Assembly: GCA_902521645.1 (NCBI GenBank)
Contig: CABYSN010000005.1
Location: 1-44,708, forward strand
Origin: Planctomycetota bacterium
GTDB taxonomy: Bacteria > Planctomycetota > Phycisphaerae > Phycisphaerales > SM1A02
Direction of reading: 5' to 3'
DNA: 44,708 nt
The position numbers were made by a program, and so were the translations under genes. A model generated the notes under the pieces. That model saw only the letters and a list, made by a program, of their open reading frames with translations, was not told the origin of the DNA and searched no databases. Shown piece after piece: positions 7,919-16,892 of the stretch (the first letter of the stretch is position 1; each line of letters begins with the position of its first letter).

Positions 7919-8836
7919 TCAAGGTCGGATATTTGAGGCTGGCGACGCCGGCTTCCAGCGCGTGGGCAGCAGGTAACTGCGACCTTGGTATCGCGTGACT
8001 TCGCCACTCAGGAGAATGGATCCGGGCAGATCACTCAGGGCGGCACGACGCTGGAGCTTCTCCAGAAGCAGGCAGGGAAGAATCTCCATCGTGGGGTCAC
8101 GTCGATCGAACCCCTCGGATTCGAAGATGATTCTCCAGGTACCCGATCTCTGATCGCGAAGCACCCCGCACCGTCGATTCTGGATTCGATCACCCTCGAC
8201 CATCGATGGCCGGGAGGAATCCATGCGCTCATCCACCTGAGGCATCGCGGAACTCACGGGAAGCGAGCCGAGTCGGCTGCGAAGCCGTTCCTCGAGACGA
8301 TTCGCGGTGTCATCGCGGTCGTCGAGTGAATTCATCGGAGCTTCGGAGGATTCGGATTCGCTGATCGAGACGCCATCGGGAGCGATCACTTCAGGACTGT
8401 CATCCGCGGCCAGATCGGAAATGGCGGTCACCAGTGTCGGAAGAAGATAATTCATCCCCTGATAGACGGTGACGCGAGCCGACACCTCGAAACGCTGGGT
8501 TCCCGAGGTGGCCTCGATGCGAGCGACCGCATCCGCCAGGGCGGAGCTTGGGAGCATCCCGAAAGTGCGACCGAAACGAGTGGTCAACGAACCATCGGCG
8601 ACGTCGTTGTGAAAATGCCAGAATCCACTGCCGGAGTCGAAACGGATCGTTCCGGGAACCTGCTTCAGATAGACACCTTCACGCAGCAGAGGCGCCTTGA
8701 CATCGTCATCAGTGCGAGGGGTGGGAGATGCCTGAAGTCCTTGAGCGGCATTCTGGGACGCACCCTGATCAGTGGACTGATCCGTGGATGCCTGCAGAAG
8801 ACATGACAGGGAAAAAATGAGAAGAATCGGAGTCAT
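7919..8836 (-). CDS. Secreted protein with an internally duplicated YQGxxYLLPT domain
   Basis: A 305-residue protein with an N-terminal signal peptide (MTPILLIFSLSCLLQAS) and a Gln/Asp/Ser-rich linker. The mature part contains two similar halves. Half one (about 50-135) has EG, SGSGFWHF, MLPSSAL and VTVYQGMNYLLPT. Half two (about 215-300) has EG, RSGTWRIIF, LPCLLLEKL and VTRYQGRSYLLPT. An acidic Ser/Asp/Glu linker separates them. I know no named family; an extracytoplasmic beta-rich module is a guess. It is first in an apparent operon with cyclophilin and gatB. TAGGAT lies 8 nt before its ATG. Confidence 0.75.
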   Translation of the reverse strand: MTPILLIFSLSCLLQASTDQSTDQGASQNAAQGLQASPTPRTDDDVKAPLLREGVYLKQVPGTIRFDSGSGFWHFHNDVADGSLTTRFGRTFGMLPSSALADAVARIEATSGTQRFEVSARVTVYQGMNYLLPTLVTAISDLAADDSPEVIAPDGVSISESESSEAPMNSLDDRDDTANRLEERLRSRLGSLPVSSAMPQVDERMDSSRPSMVEGDRIQNRRCGVLRDQRSGTWRIIFESEGFDRRDPTMEILPCLLLEKLQRRAALSDLPGSILLSGEVTRYQGRSYLLPTRWKPASPASNIRP

Positions 8837-8844
8837 CGACAGGA

Positions 8845-8850
8845 ATCCTA
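8845..8850 (-). promoter_or_regulatory. Candidate -10 box close to the start codon
   Basis: On the minus strand TAGGAT ends 8 nt before the ATG at 8836. It is one of about ten TANNNT boxes placed 6-9 nt before start codons in this window. It also contains AGGA and might act in translation instead. Confidence 0.3.
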
Positions 8851-8889
8851 CCCAGAATCGGTCGAAGAAAGAAACTCGTCGGGCTTCGA

Positions 8890-8918
8890 TTGACCGTTTC
8901 GATCCTCTGTGTCAAGAT
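8890..8918 (+). promoter_or_regulatory. Putative sigma70-type promoter of the tRNA-Cys gene
   Basis: TTGACC at 8890-8895 (-35, five of six consensus bases) is followed after 17 nt by CAAGAT at 8913-8918 (-10, matching A2, A5 and T6). Transcription would begin about 8 nt before the mature tRNA 5' end. GATATT, 3 nt further on, is an alternative -10. Confidence 0.5.
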
Positions 8919-8932
8919 ATTGATCCAGCGAC

Positions 8933-9006
8933 GGCCGAGTACCCAAGTGGTCTAAGGGGACGGATTGCAAATCCGTTATTCGTGGGTTCGAATCCCACCT
9001 CGGCCT
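8933..9006 (+). tRNA. tRNA-Cys (anticodon GCA)
   Basis: A complete cloverleaf can be folded by eye. The acceptor stem GGCCGAG/CTCGGCC is a perfect 7 bp. A short D arm follows. The anticodon stem ACGGA/TCCGT holds the loop TTGCAAA with anticodon GCA, and the T arm is GTGGG-TTCGAAT-CCCAC. The unpaired discriminator base at 9006 is U (T in DNA), the known identity element for cysteinyl-tRNA synthetase. CCA is not encoded; a run of seven T starts at the discriminator and may help end transcription. Confidence 0.97.
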
Positions 9007-9036
9007 TTTTTCAGCCTGCAAGACGGAGCGGAGGCC

Positions 9037-10875
9037 TCAAACGGCCCCCCAGGCAGCCAGCAAGAAGGCGAGATCCGCACCGCCGACGACTCCATCACCA
9101 TCGAGATCGTTCTTGGCCGTCCCCCAGGAAGCCAGCAACTGTGCCAGATCTGCGCCATTGATCAAACCGTCGTTGTTCAGATCAGCAGGCGAGCCTGCGG
9201 CTTCGCGAGTGACGGCGATGACCAGATCCAGCGTGCTCGATCGAGCACCCGGAAGCGGCTGATCATCGACGGCGATCTCAAGCACAAACTCGGTCGAATC
9301 ATCCGTCAGGGCGGCAGGGTCGAGAAGAAGCACCAGATCGGCGCTCTGGGATCCGATCTGTCCCTGAGGAAGATCCTCGAGTGTGAGCCCCCCCGAGAAG
9401 CCAGTGACAGAGGAGATCGAGCAGGTCGCCTGGAGCGATGAGTGATCGAAATTGAAGATTGGAACCTGGATCATGAACGAGGGGTCATCGGAAGAGACCA
9501 CGAGTTCGAGCAGCTCATCCTGATCGAGGCCGCCGGAATCGAAGGAGGCCTGCGAGGAAGCGATGATGGTCGCGTTGGTCTCGAGTGTGAAATTCGATGA
9601 GGCCACATCCTGACCCAGCCCCTGGATGCTGATGGTTCCGAAGAGATCACCGATCGTGCTGGTGTTCACGGTCAGATTCACGATGTCGAAATTCGGGAAG
9701 GACGCGACGTCCATGATCGTGTCGTCACCCAGGACGCCATCGAGACCTTCGACGATCGCCGGACATGAATCAACCAGATCCCCCGAGGCGATGTTTGAAA
9801 CCTGCACCGAGACGGGATAGCTGGCGTTCTGAATGATCAGGCCGAGCTCATCCGGAACCAAGGCCGCGAGACGTGCGGGAATCTGATAATCACAGAGGAT
9901 CGGGACATGATCGCTTGCGTCGTAGATGTCATCGGCCAGTTGATTGGAACGAGCCGTCTGACCGGGAAAGTAGCTGTTGTTTCCGCTGTTGATCGATGTG
10001 TTGTAGTGATTGCCGTCGTTTCCGACGACTCGATAGTCCACCAGAGAAAAACCCGATCCATCGAGCAGGCCTTCACTCACGAAGTGAAAATCGAATCGAT
10101 CGTCCATCCCTCCGCCGATCAGTCCGTTCGAACTCGCGGAGAGACGGGGTGACTGGGTGTGCTTGATCGCATTCGACGCACCCGACCAGCTTCCGGATCC
10201 GAGAGGATCGACGACCTGCTTCGCGCCTGGAGCGGTCATCACCTGATATGCGGATTCGGTGTTGCTGTAGATGTTGAAATCACCGACGAAAATCGCATGA
10301 GCCTCGGCCGGAAGTGCGTTGGCATTGGATCGCACCGTGGTAGCCCCCTGCTCCCTTTCGACCCGATCGTCGGTTCCGTTGCCAGCCTTCAGATGACTTG
10401 AATACACGTAGAGGTCGAAGGCGTAGTTCTTGAGTCGCATCTGCCAGCGATCGGTGTTTCGACCGGCACCGGTGAAGATGTCCTGATGACCGGACGGTAT
10501 CTCAAGCACGGCATCGTCTCGATAGAAGAGAATCTGAGCGCCGACCGAGCCGTTTTCAAATGCGGTGGTGGTGAAGGTCGCACGAACGTAGTCGTGATTC
10601 GGATGAGCCGAAGCAATCAGTCCTTCGATGACGTTCGCATCGACTGCACGCATCTCCTGGAAGATGTAGAGGTGAGGCGCGGCAGAGGTCCCCTCGACAT
10701 CATCCGATTCGATTTCAGAGAAGACATCCTCGATCGCATCGGTATCCCCGTTCAGATTCGCCAGATTCCAACTGACGACCCTGAAGTTCGCACTCGCCTG
10801 CGCCGCAAGAAGACAAACGCCGAAGAACACGGCGATGGCTGCAAGATGGCTTGAATGACGGATGGATGGGGTCAA
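9037..10875 (-). CDS. Secreted endonuclease/exonuclease/phosphatase-family protein with dockerin-like tail
   Basis: A 612-residue exported protein. A signal peptide (about residues 1-29, ending AAQASA) precedes an EEP-superfamily domain with the expected catalytic landmarks: VVSWNLANLNG (Asn), IFQEM (Glu), SSHLKAG, VGDFNIYS (Asp/Asn) and ASDHVPIL (Asp-His). Such domains are metal-dependent nucleases or phosphodiesterases. Residues ~340-560 look like beta-sandwich modules. The C-terminus has two EF-hand-like repeats, DLNNDGLINGADLAQLLASWG and DLDGDGVVGGADLAFLLAAW, as in dockerin-like anchors of Phycisphaerae. The start is TTG at 10875 with GGAG about 9 nt upstream; no ATG precedes the signal peptide. 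The substrate (DNA, lipid or other phosphodiester) is unknown. Confidence 0.86.
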   Translation of the reverse strand: MTPSIRHSSHLAAIAVFFGVCLLAAQASANFRVVSWNLANLNGDTDAIEDVFSEIESDDVEGTSAAPHLYIFQEMRAVDANVIEGLIASAHPNHDYVRATFTTTAFENGSVGAQILFYRDDAVLEIPSGHQDIFTGAGRNTDRWQMRLKNYAFDLYVYSSHLKAGNGTDDRVEREQGATTVRSNANALPAEAHAIFVGDFNIYSNTESAYQVMTAPGAKQVVDPLGSGSWSGASNAIKHTQSPRLSASSNGLIGGGMDDRFDFHFVSEGLLDGSGFSLVDYRVVGNDGNHYNTSINSGNNSYFPGQTARSNQLADDIYDASDHVPILCDYQIPARLAALVPDELGLIIQNASYPVSVQVSNIASGDLVDSCPAIVEGLDGVLGDDTIMDVASFPNFDIVNLTVNTSTIGDLFGTISIQGLGQDVASSNFTLETNATIIASSQASFDSGGLDQDELLELVVSSDDPSFMIQVPIFNFDHSSLQATCSISSVTGFSGGLTLEDLPQGQIGSQSADLVLLLDPAALTDDSTEFVLEIAVDDQPLPGARSSTLDLVIAVTREAAGSPADLNNDGLINGADLAQLLASWGTAKNDLDGDGVVGGADLAFLLAAWGAV

Positions 10876-10954
10876 TGGAAAAGCTCCGGTTGTCTCAAAG
10901 ATAACCCGGAGAGGCGAGACTCCCAGTGACTTTTTGGTGATCGATGAAGAATCA

Positions 10955-10968
10955 ACCGCCAGAGCGGT
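10955..10968 (-). terminator. Possible terminator hairpin after the 78-aa gene
   Basis: ACCGC and GCGGT form a perfect 5-bp stem with a 4-nt loop. On the minus strand this is followed by TTGATTCTTC, which is T-rich but not a true run. It lies between the stop of the 78-aa gene and the TTG start of the EEP gene, so it could end the upstream transcript. Confidence 0.3.
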
Positions 10969-11009
10969 AACAGACCTGATTTGTCGGTGTCAGGACTTGT
11001 GAACGGCGA

Positions 11010-11246
11010 TCAAGCCGCACGAGGCCCCTCGCTCTGATCGAAATGACCGAGGCATCCAAGCTTGTTCGCGAGATCATCGATCCGACGGCTCACGTCATCG
11101 ACCGCATCGAGCGCACGCTGACTGTTTTCGGAGAGTGAGGAGGTCGGAATGTCGTCGAAAGAGCTCCAGACCCCTGCCAGGCGAAGCCCATCGGTGTTCT
11201 GGCTGTTTGGTTCGGTTTGCTGTGATTCGTTGCGATCGTAGATCAT
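11010..11246 (-). CDS. Small hypothetical protein (78 aa)
   Basis: A 78-residue hydrophilic protein with no signal peptide or membrane segment. It has a polar Asn/Gln/Ser-rich N-terminus (MIYDRNESQQTEPNSQN) and a C-terminal amphipathic helix (SQRALDAVDDVSRRIDDLANKLGCL) that could form a coiled coil. The ATG at 11246 has a GGGAG site 8-9 nt upstream; an earlier in-frame start at 11324 lacks one. It follows the coiled-coil/Wzz-like gene on the same strand after 163 nt. I recognise no family. The coding status rests on the ribosome-binding site and plausible composition. Confidence 0.5.
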   Translation of the reverse strand: MIYDRNESQQTEPNSQNTDGLRLAGVWSSFDDIPTSSLSENSQRALDAVDDVSRRIDDLANKLGCLGHFDQSEGPRAA

Positions 11247-11409
11247 GGTCGGTGCTCCCTCGAAAAGACTGTTCAGACATTGAATCGACACATGAAGCAG
11301 GCCACTTTCGTGCCCCTTGTGCAAACCATGGGAATTCAGGGGATCTTCCGAGGTTTCAAGTCGATTCGATGGATTTTCGGACCTGCCACGAGGTTATCGA
11401 ACAGCTCGA

Positions 11410-13707
11410 TCATTGCATGCCGGATGGGTCGATGCCCATGTTCTCATCGAAGATGCGACGTGACCGTCGAAGTCTCGCATACACGCCGGTTCCCAGAACC
11501 CCCAGAGCGACGACCGAACCACCGAATGCCAGTCCCGCGGTTTGAAGCTGCCCGGAGGTGATCGGAACAGGATCATTGATCACCAGACGCCCGTCGGTGT
11601 TCATGATCTCGACTCTGGCACCGTCACCACGCCTGGCGAGTTGACGTTGAGATTCTGATGCGAGCGTGGCCACGACGCTTTCAAGCAGTCGCTGCGTCTC
11701 GAGAGAGGAACTTCCGTGAAGACGGATCTGCAGCACCCCGGGTTCCAGATCGGTGACGACCAGATTCGAGTCGAGCATCGTGGAGGACATCCCGGCGGAA
11801 TGGGCGCCACCGAAAGAGGCGTTTTTGAGCCGCTTGAAAACCGCCTTGACGAAGAGATCATCCGAAAGAATCGCCTTGTGCCATTCGTTCCAGGAGACTC
11901 CCGTCGAGTCGTCGAGAGGCCCTCCGGTGATCGGATGTGCACGAACCATCGCGGTCGAGGCCACGGTGCCGGGTGCGAACCATCTCGTACCGAACCAGCA
12001 GACACTTGCCATGACCATCAGCAGAAGCGAGATCTTGACCACGGTTCCCGCGGCCGAGTGACCGGCCCAGCGGCGAAGCATGCGTGATTCGAGTTCGGAC
12101 ATCTCATGACGACGACGAACCATGTCCTGCTGCTCGGCGCGAATGAGACGATCGGATTCGATGGAATGTTCGGGCTGCCCGACAGATGCATGCCTTCGAT
12201 CGGCGAGGAGTCGTCGCATTTCACGAAGTCGAAGACGTCGCAGTTGAAGGTGCGATGCGAAGTCTGAAAGACGCTTCGTCTGATCCCGGAGAATTTGCGC
12301 CTCGGATGAGACATCGACCTGATCGACGGGAAGAGATGACTCCAACTCCTCGTTGCGCATCTGCAACCGGGCCAGGTGTCCTTCCTTTTCGACGATCGCT
12401 TGCTCGCAAGAACGGGCATGCGACTCGAGCGTTTCGATCTCGCAGCGCGCTTCATCGAGCTGCTGAACCATTTGAGCCTCGCAGTGTTCCGAACCCCGAG
12501 CGACGGACTCCTCGATTCGTGCGTTCAACTCGGTGACCACGGCCTCGTGATCGGCGCGCGACACGGATGAGTCAAGCTCCGCCCTCAACCGATCAAGTTC
12601 CTCCTGTGGACGCGTCGGAAGATCGGTGTCAGTCCCACCGGCTGGTCCATGGTTCGATTGGTCGTGAGCTTCCTCCAACTCACGACTCAACGTCGTCATG
12701 CGCTCTTCAAGTTCATGACATCTCGAAATGGCGATCGCGCCTTCATCGAGCTGTGAGGCCTGCTCCGCGACTGCTTCAGCGAGGGCCTGCAGTCGATCCA
12801 TCGCGATTTCGAGACTCGCCTTGATCTCATCTCGCTCCAGAATGGCGGAACGAGCGGATTCCTCGGAAACACACAGTTGAGATCTGCAGGAATCCAGTTC
12901 ATCGTGGCAACCAGCACGCTCCGACTCGAGTTCTTCGATCATTCCCGCAGCGGATTCGAGCTGTTTTGCAAGTTCGATCGAGCCGGCTTGAAGGGACTCC
13001 GCTTCCGCCTTGAATGAATCGGCTCGCGAATCGGATTCCTCGACCCTGCTGCTCATATTTTGATGTTCCTCACGCAGCTGATCCGCCTGATCTTCAAGCG
13101 TGGCGCGAATGGATTCCGTGTCTTTCACGGACTGATGCGCCGATTGGAGTGCGTCTTTCAGATGCCGGGCCTCGACCTCGAAATCGTCTCTGGCTCTTTC
13201 GATCTCCGCCCGTTCACCGGCGATCCGACCTTGCTCGAGCATGAGCTCGTTCTTCTCCACCTCGAAGCGGGCACGGGTGTCCGCGAAGTCCTTTTCGCGA
13301 CATGCCATGTCATCGGAATCCGCGGAAAGTGCGCATCGAAGACGTTCCATCGATTCATTCTGCTCGGCACAATGATTTTCACGCTCGACGAGATCCGCAA
13401 GACGTGTCTCGAGTTCGTTCTCAAGCGTTTCGAGACGCTCCTCCTCACTCTGGACGCCCTGCTCTCGTCTGACGAGATCATCGCGACGGGATTCAAACGT
13501 CTCGATCTCGCTCGATCGATTCACCTGAGCACTCTTCATCTTCTCGAGTTGGTCCTCCACCGAGGCGATCAGATCCATGACGCCATCGGCAGCACCGGGC
13601 GATCGGCCTTCCGTGGACTTTTCATCAGTCCGGGAATGGGCCTGGGCGCTGGCTGCCTCTGATTCATCGGGAAGATCGTTGGTGTCAGGATTCGTCGGTT
13701 CGGTCAT
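11410..13707 (-). CDS. Long coiled-coil protein with a Wzz-like membrane C-terminus
   Basis: A 765-residue protein. After a disordered, acidic N-terminus (~55 residues), residues ~60-490 are almost continuous Glu/Arg/Leu-rich coiled coil (for example EEERLETLENELETRLADL). A basic segment (LQLRRLRLREMRRLL) precedes the first membrane helix (VVKISLLLMVMASVCW, ~570-590). An extracytoplasmic domain of ~140 residues follows, then a second membrane helix (GLAFGGSVVALGVLGTGVY) and a short basic tail. Two membrane helices flanking an alpha/beta domain is the layout of Wzz/PCP polysaccharide co-polymerases, but the huge cytoplasmic coiled coil in front is atypical. The ATG at 13707 has AGGGAAGG upstream. 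The Wzz relationship is inference from topology and local pattern only. Confidence 0.78.
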   Translation of the reverse strand: MTEPTNPDTNDLPDESEAASAQAHSRTDEKSTEGRSPGAADGVMDLIASVEDQLEKMKSAQVNRSSEIETFESRRDDLVRREQGVQSEEERLETLENELETRLADLVERENHCAEQNESMERLRCALSADSDDMACREKDFADTRARFEVEKNELMLEQGRIAGERAEIERARDDFEVEARHLKDALQSAHQSVKDTESIRATLEDQADQLREEHQNMSSRVEESDSRADSFKAEAESLQAGSIELAKQLESAAGMIEELESERAGCHDELDSCRSQLCVSEESARSAILERDEIKASLEIAMDRLQALAEAVAEQASQLDEGAIAISRCHELEERMTTLSRELEEAHDQSNHGPAGGTDTDLPTRPQEELDRLRAELDSSVSRADHEAVVTELNARIEESVARGSEHCEAQMVQQLDEARCEIETLESHARSCEQAIVEKEGHLARLQMRNEELESSLPVDQVDVSSEAQILRDQTKRLSDFASHLQLRRLRLREMRRLLADRRHASVGQPEHSIESDRLIRAEQQDMVRRRHEMSELESRMLRRWAGHSAAGTVVKISLLLMVMASVCWFGTRWFAPGTVASTAMVRAHPITGGPLDDSTGVSWNEWHKAILSDDLFVKAVFKRLKNASFGGAHSAGMSSTMLDSNLVVTDLEPGVLQIRLHGSSSLETQRLLESVVATLASESQRQLARRGDGARVEIMNTDGRLVINDPVPITSGQLQTAGLAFGGSVVALGVLGTGVYARLRRSRRIFDENMGIDPSGMQ

Positions 13708-13948
13708 GAGAGCCTTCCCTGTGCAACGGAGGAGAGAACATCTGGATCCGGAGGATGAATCGACAGGAAACAAGGGTGACTGAACCGGGAATGAGGATGA
13801 TGATGTTCATTCCTGCCGTTACCGGACGCCTCTCCCAGACCTGGAATCCAGCCGGAAAACCAGGTGTGCCGACCACGAAAGGATTCTTTTCGAGGCACCC
13901 GACGCCGATTGACGGGCGAAAAAACAGGCTGCTGGGACCCAAGCTGTC

Positions 13949-13954
13949 TACACT
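13949..13954 (+). promoter_or_regulatory. Candidate -10 box of mqnE
   Basis: TACACT ends 9 nt before the ATG at 13964. No Shine-Dalgarno sequence is visible before any of the three possible starts (13955 GTG, 13964 ATG, 13970 ATG), so a leader of 0-9 nt is plausible. No -35 hexamer is found at normal spacing. Confidence 0.35.
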
Positions 13955-13963
13955 GTGGTTCAG

Positions 13964-15262
13964 ATGAGCATGCTTCATTTCGAACCCGCCACCAGCCAGG
14001 AGGCCCTCCCCTCCCCCAGCGACCCTCGCATGGTGGGGATCGTGGAGAGAGTTCTCGCCGGAGAGAGGCTCTCCGCGGAGGATGGGCTCGTTCTCTATGA
14101 AACGCCCGATCTCCATCTCGTCTGCGGTCTTGCAGACATCGTGCGACGAAGACTTCACGGCGACGTCGCCTGGTACAACGTCAACCGACACATCAACTAC
14201 TCGAACATCTGCGCCCTGAGTTGCAGCTTCTGCGCCTTTCATCGCAAGAAGGGCCAGGACGGTGCCTACGAGTATTCACTCGAACAGGTCAAGGAAGAGG
14301 CCCTGAAAGCCGACGCCGCGGGAGCGACCGAGCTGCATATCGTGGGCGGGCTCCATCCGAAGCTTCCGTTCGAGTACTACACCAACATGCTCAGCACGAT
14401 CAGGGAATGCGCGCCGAGGCTTCACATCAAGGCCTTCACGGCGGTCGAGATCGTGCATCTCCAGAGAATCTCGAGACGCGCGAGAATGAAGTACGAAGGG
14501 ATCGTCGAGGTCCTCAGGGATCTCAAGGAAGCCGGTCTGCAATCGCTTCCAGGTGGTGGCGCCGAAGTCTTCGACGACCGGGTCCACGACGAGGTCTTCA
14601 AGACGAAGATCAAATCCGACCAGTGGCTGGACGTCCATCGTGCCGCCCATGAGATCGGACTCAACTCGAATGCGACCATGCTCTACGGGCACGTCGAGAA
14701 GCGTCCAGAGAGAATTCACCACATGGAACTGCTCAGGGGACAGCAGGACAGGACCCTGAAGGAGTGGGCCGCCGCTCAGGACATCGGTACGGTGAACGGT
14801 GAAGTGGTTCTGACCGGACCCGAGGAGATGTATCCCGCGAAGCGGATGCCGATGCCGGGCCAGAAAGGCCTCTCAACGGGCTACTTCCAGACGATCATCC
14901 CGCTTCCCTTCTTTCCGAATGAAAGCGAACTCGAGTATCTCCCGGGTCCGACGGGACTGGAGAATCTTCGCACCATCGCAGTCTCCAGATTGATGCTGGA
15001 CAACATCCCCCACGTCAAGGCGTTCTGGATCATGCAGACGCTCGACATGGCCCAGCTGATGCTCCAGAACGGAGCCGATGACATCGATGGAACGGTCGTC
15101 TGGTACGACATCACTCATGTCGAAGGCGCGTCGACCCACCAGGAGACGACGGTCACCGATCTCCAACGTTCGATCCGTGAAGCGGGATTCGAACCCAGAG
15201 AACGGGACACGCTCTACCGGGTCGTGAAACGCAATGGAAGCGACTGGTCCACGAGCGAGTAA
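13964..15262 (+). CDS. mqnE: Aminofutalosine synthase (radical SAM)
   Basis: A 432-residue radical SAM enzyme of the futalosine menaquinone pathway. It joins 3-[(1-carboxyvinyl)oxy]benzoate with SAM-derived adenosine to make aminodeoxyfutalosine. The cluster motif CALSCSFC gives Cys83, Cys87 and Cys90, followed by AFHRKKGQDGAYEY, which is characteristic of MqnE rather than MqnC. Other conserved blocks are ELHIVGGLHPKLPFEYY and TEVVLTGPEEMYPAKR-like text. GTG 13955 and ATG 13970 are alternative starts. The pathway is common in Planctomycetota and replaces the classical Men route; other mqn genes are not in the window. It converges on murJ with a 2-nt gap. Confidence 0.94.
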   Translation: MSMLHFEPATSQEALPSPSDPRMVGIVERVLAGERLSAEDGLVLYETPDLHLVCGLADIVRRRLHGDVAWYNVNRHINYSNICALSCSFCAFHRKKGQDGAYEYSLEQVKEEALKADAAGATELHIVGGLHPKLPFEYYTNMLSTIRECAPRLHIKAFTAVEIVHLQRISRRARMKYEGIVEVLRDLKEAGLQSLPGGGAEVFDDRVHDEVFKTKIKSDQWLDVHRAAHEIGLNSNATMLYGHVEKRPERIHHMELLRGQQDRTLKEWAAAQDIGTVNGEVVLTGPEEMYPAKRMPMPGQKGLSTGYFQTIIPLPFFPNESELEYLPGPTGLENLRTIAVSRLMLDNIPHVKAFWIMQTLDMAQLMLQNGADDIDGTVVWYDITHVEGASTHQETTVTDLQRSIREAGFEPRERDTLYRVVKRNGSDWSTSE

Positions 15263-15264
15263 GG

Positions 15265-16872
15265 TCAGGATCGTTCGAAACGGTGTCCCAGCAACCAACC
15301 GAGTTCGGGCACTCGCAACCACCATGCGACGATGAAGAACGGAATGCCGCCGCCCGGGACGAGAACAGACAGGACTATCAACTGTCCCAACCACGACTCA
15401 TCCTCCGCCAGAGATCCGAGTCCCAGGTGAAGACCAGCACAACTGACCAGCACCAGCCCGCCCAGAAGGAGGGTCGTGACGAGACTGCGACGAAGCTCGG
15501 CGTCGAAGAGCCTTCCCGTCCGTCGGGAAAGAATCCATGAGAGGATCAGAACCTGCACCACGGCACAGATCGCCGTGCTCCACGCGAGACCCGCCACTTC
15601 GAGCGGAGTCCAGATGAGGGTGAGATTGAGGGTCAGATTCAGAAAGACGGATCCCACCGCGACCTTGACCGCGGTCATCGCTTCGCCGCGTGCGTAGAAT
15701 CCCCGCACCAGAACATGCGTGATGCAGTAGGCCCAGAGCGCGGATGCGTATCCAAGAAGCACGAATCCGGTTCGATCGGTGTCCTCGGTCGTGAAGGACT
15801 CACCCTGAAGAACGACTGCGACGAGCGGACGATGCACCATCAGAAGCCCGATGGTCGCCGGAAGACCGATGAAGAATGAGAGACGTATTCCCCGCTTGAG
15901 CGTCGCATTGAATGTCGGGATGTCGTCCCGCTCGCGAGAAAGCTGAGGAAAGATCGCGGTCGCAAGAGCGATCCCGAAGACTCCGAGCGGAAATTCGTAG
16001 AGCCGGGAGGCGAAACCGAGCGCGGCCATCGAACCTTCCTTCAACGGATAGGCGACATCCAGAAAAGGCACGGTCGGCCCGACGATGGTCGGCCAGCTCG
16101 CGATGATCCCATCCAACAAGGTGTTGAACTGGATGACCCCGAGACCGACGGCCATGGGAAGTCCCGAACGGATGATCTTGAACGATGTCTGACGAGCCAC
16201 CACGCGATCGGGGCTTGCCACCGGCACGGGGATCGCTCGCAGAGCACGCCATGACCAGAAGACCTGGATCATTCCCGCCAGAAGAAGACTCGCGGCCACC
16301 CAGCTGATCTGGGCTTCGGTGGTCAACCGACCGGCTGACACCAGAGGCAGCAATGCCAGCGTGGATGCGACGAACAACAGGTTCATGATGATGGGAGCGG
16401 CTGCAGTCGGTCCGAAGCGCCCGTGTGCATGAAGCATCGCACCCATCAAGGCGACGAGGCAGACCATCGGTGCATAGGGAAGCATGATCGCGAGAAGCTG
16501 AAGACGATGGGCTTCCAGAAATCCGTCGAGAACCCCGGAAAGCAGCAGAATCTCGATGACCAGCACGATGGCCGCGAGCAGCATGATCGAGCGTCCGATC
16601 AGAAGCCGCGCCATCAAGGACGCCGTCGCGGGATCATCATCGGACAGACGGGTGTATTCGGGGAGAAAGGCGGCACTCAGGACGCCTTCGCCGAAAAGAC
16701 GACGAAAGAGATTCGGAACCTGAAAGCCGAAGGCGAAAGCATCCATCAATGGGCTGATTCCGAAGACGCGACTCATGGTCGCATCACGAAGTAGTCCACC
16801 CATGCGGCTCACCACGGTCAGACCGGTGACCGTTCGGGCATGCTTCTCAAAGCCGGACGATCGTGATGACAT
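15265..16872 (-). CDS. murJ: Lipid II flippase MurJ (MviN family)
   Basis: A 535-residue polytopic protein of the MVF/MOP superfamily, with about 14 predicted hydrophobic segments. It moves lipid II across the inner membrane for peptidoglycan synthesis. The N-terminal signature VVSRMGGLLRDATMSRVFG and then PNLFRRLFGEGVLSAAFLP are typical of MurJ, as is the internal RLYEFPLGVFGIALATAIFP. Length is normal. The ATG at 16872 has GAGGTG about 4 nt upstream. It lies 20 nt downstream of the lipoprotein gene and is probably co-transcribed with it. Peptidoglycan synthesis in the organism is implied. Confidence 0.95.
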   Translation of the reverse strand: MSSRSSGFEKHARTVTGLTVVSRMGGLLRDATMSRVFGISPLMDAFAFGFQVPNLFRRLFGEGVLSAAFLPEYTRLSDDDPATASLMARLLIGRSIMLLAAIVLVIEILLLSGVLDGFLEAHRLQLLAIMLPYAPMVCLVALMGAMLHAHGRFGPTAAAPIIMNLLFVASTLALLPLVSAGRLTTEAQISWVAASLLLAGMIQVFWSWRALRAIPVPVASPDRVVARQTSFKIIRSGLPMAVGLGVIQFNTLLDGIIASWPTIVGPTVPFLDVAYPLKEGSMAALGFASRLYEFPLGVFGIALATAIFPQLSRERDDIPTFNATLKRGIRLSFFIGLPATIGLLMVHRPLVAVVLQGESFTTEDTDRTGFVLLGYASALWAYCITHVLVRGFYARGEAMTAVKVAVGSVFLNLTLNLTLIWTPLEVAGLAWSTAICAVVQVLILSWILSRRTGRLFDAELRRSLVTTLLLGGLVLVSCAGLHLGLGSLAEDESWLGQLIVLSVLVPGGGIPFFIVAWWLRVPELGWLLGHRFERS

Positions 16873-16892
16873 GACACCTCGGGGCGTGGAAC

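Noticed and set aside
13910-13954. TTGACG upstream of mqnE as a -35 box
   Set aside because: It is 34 nt from TACACT, twice the normal spacer.
13708-13963. Small genes in the 256-nt gap before mqnE
   Set aside because: Short frames exist but none has a ribosome-binding site or protein-like composition; the gap most likely holds two divergent promoters.
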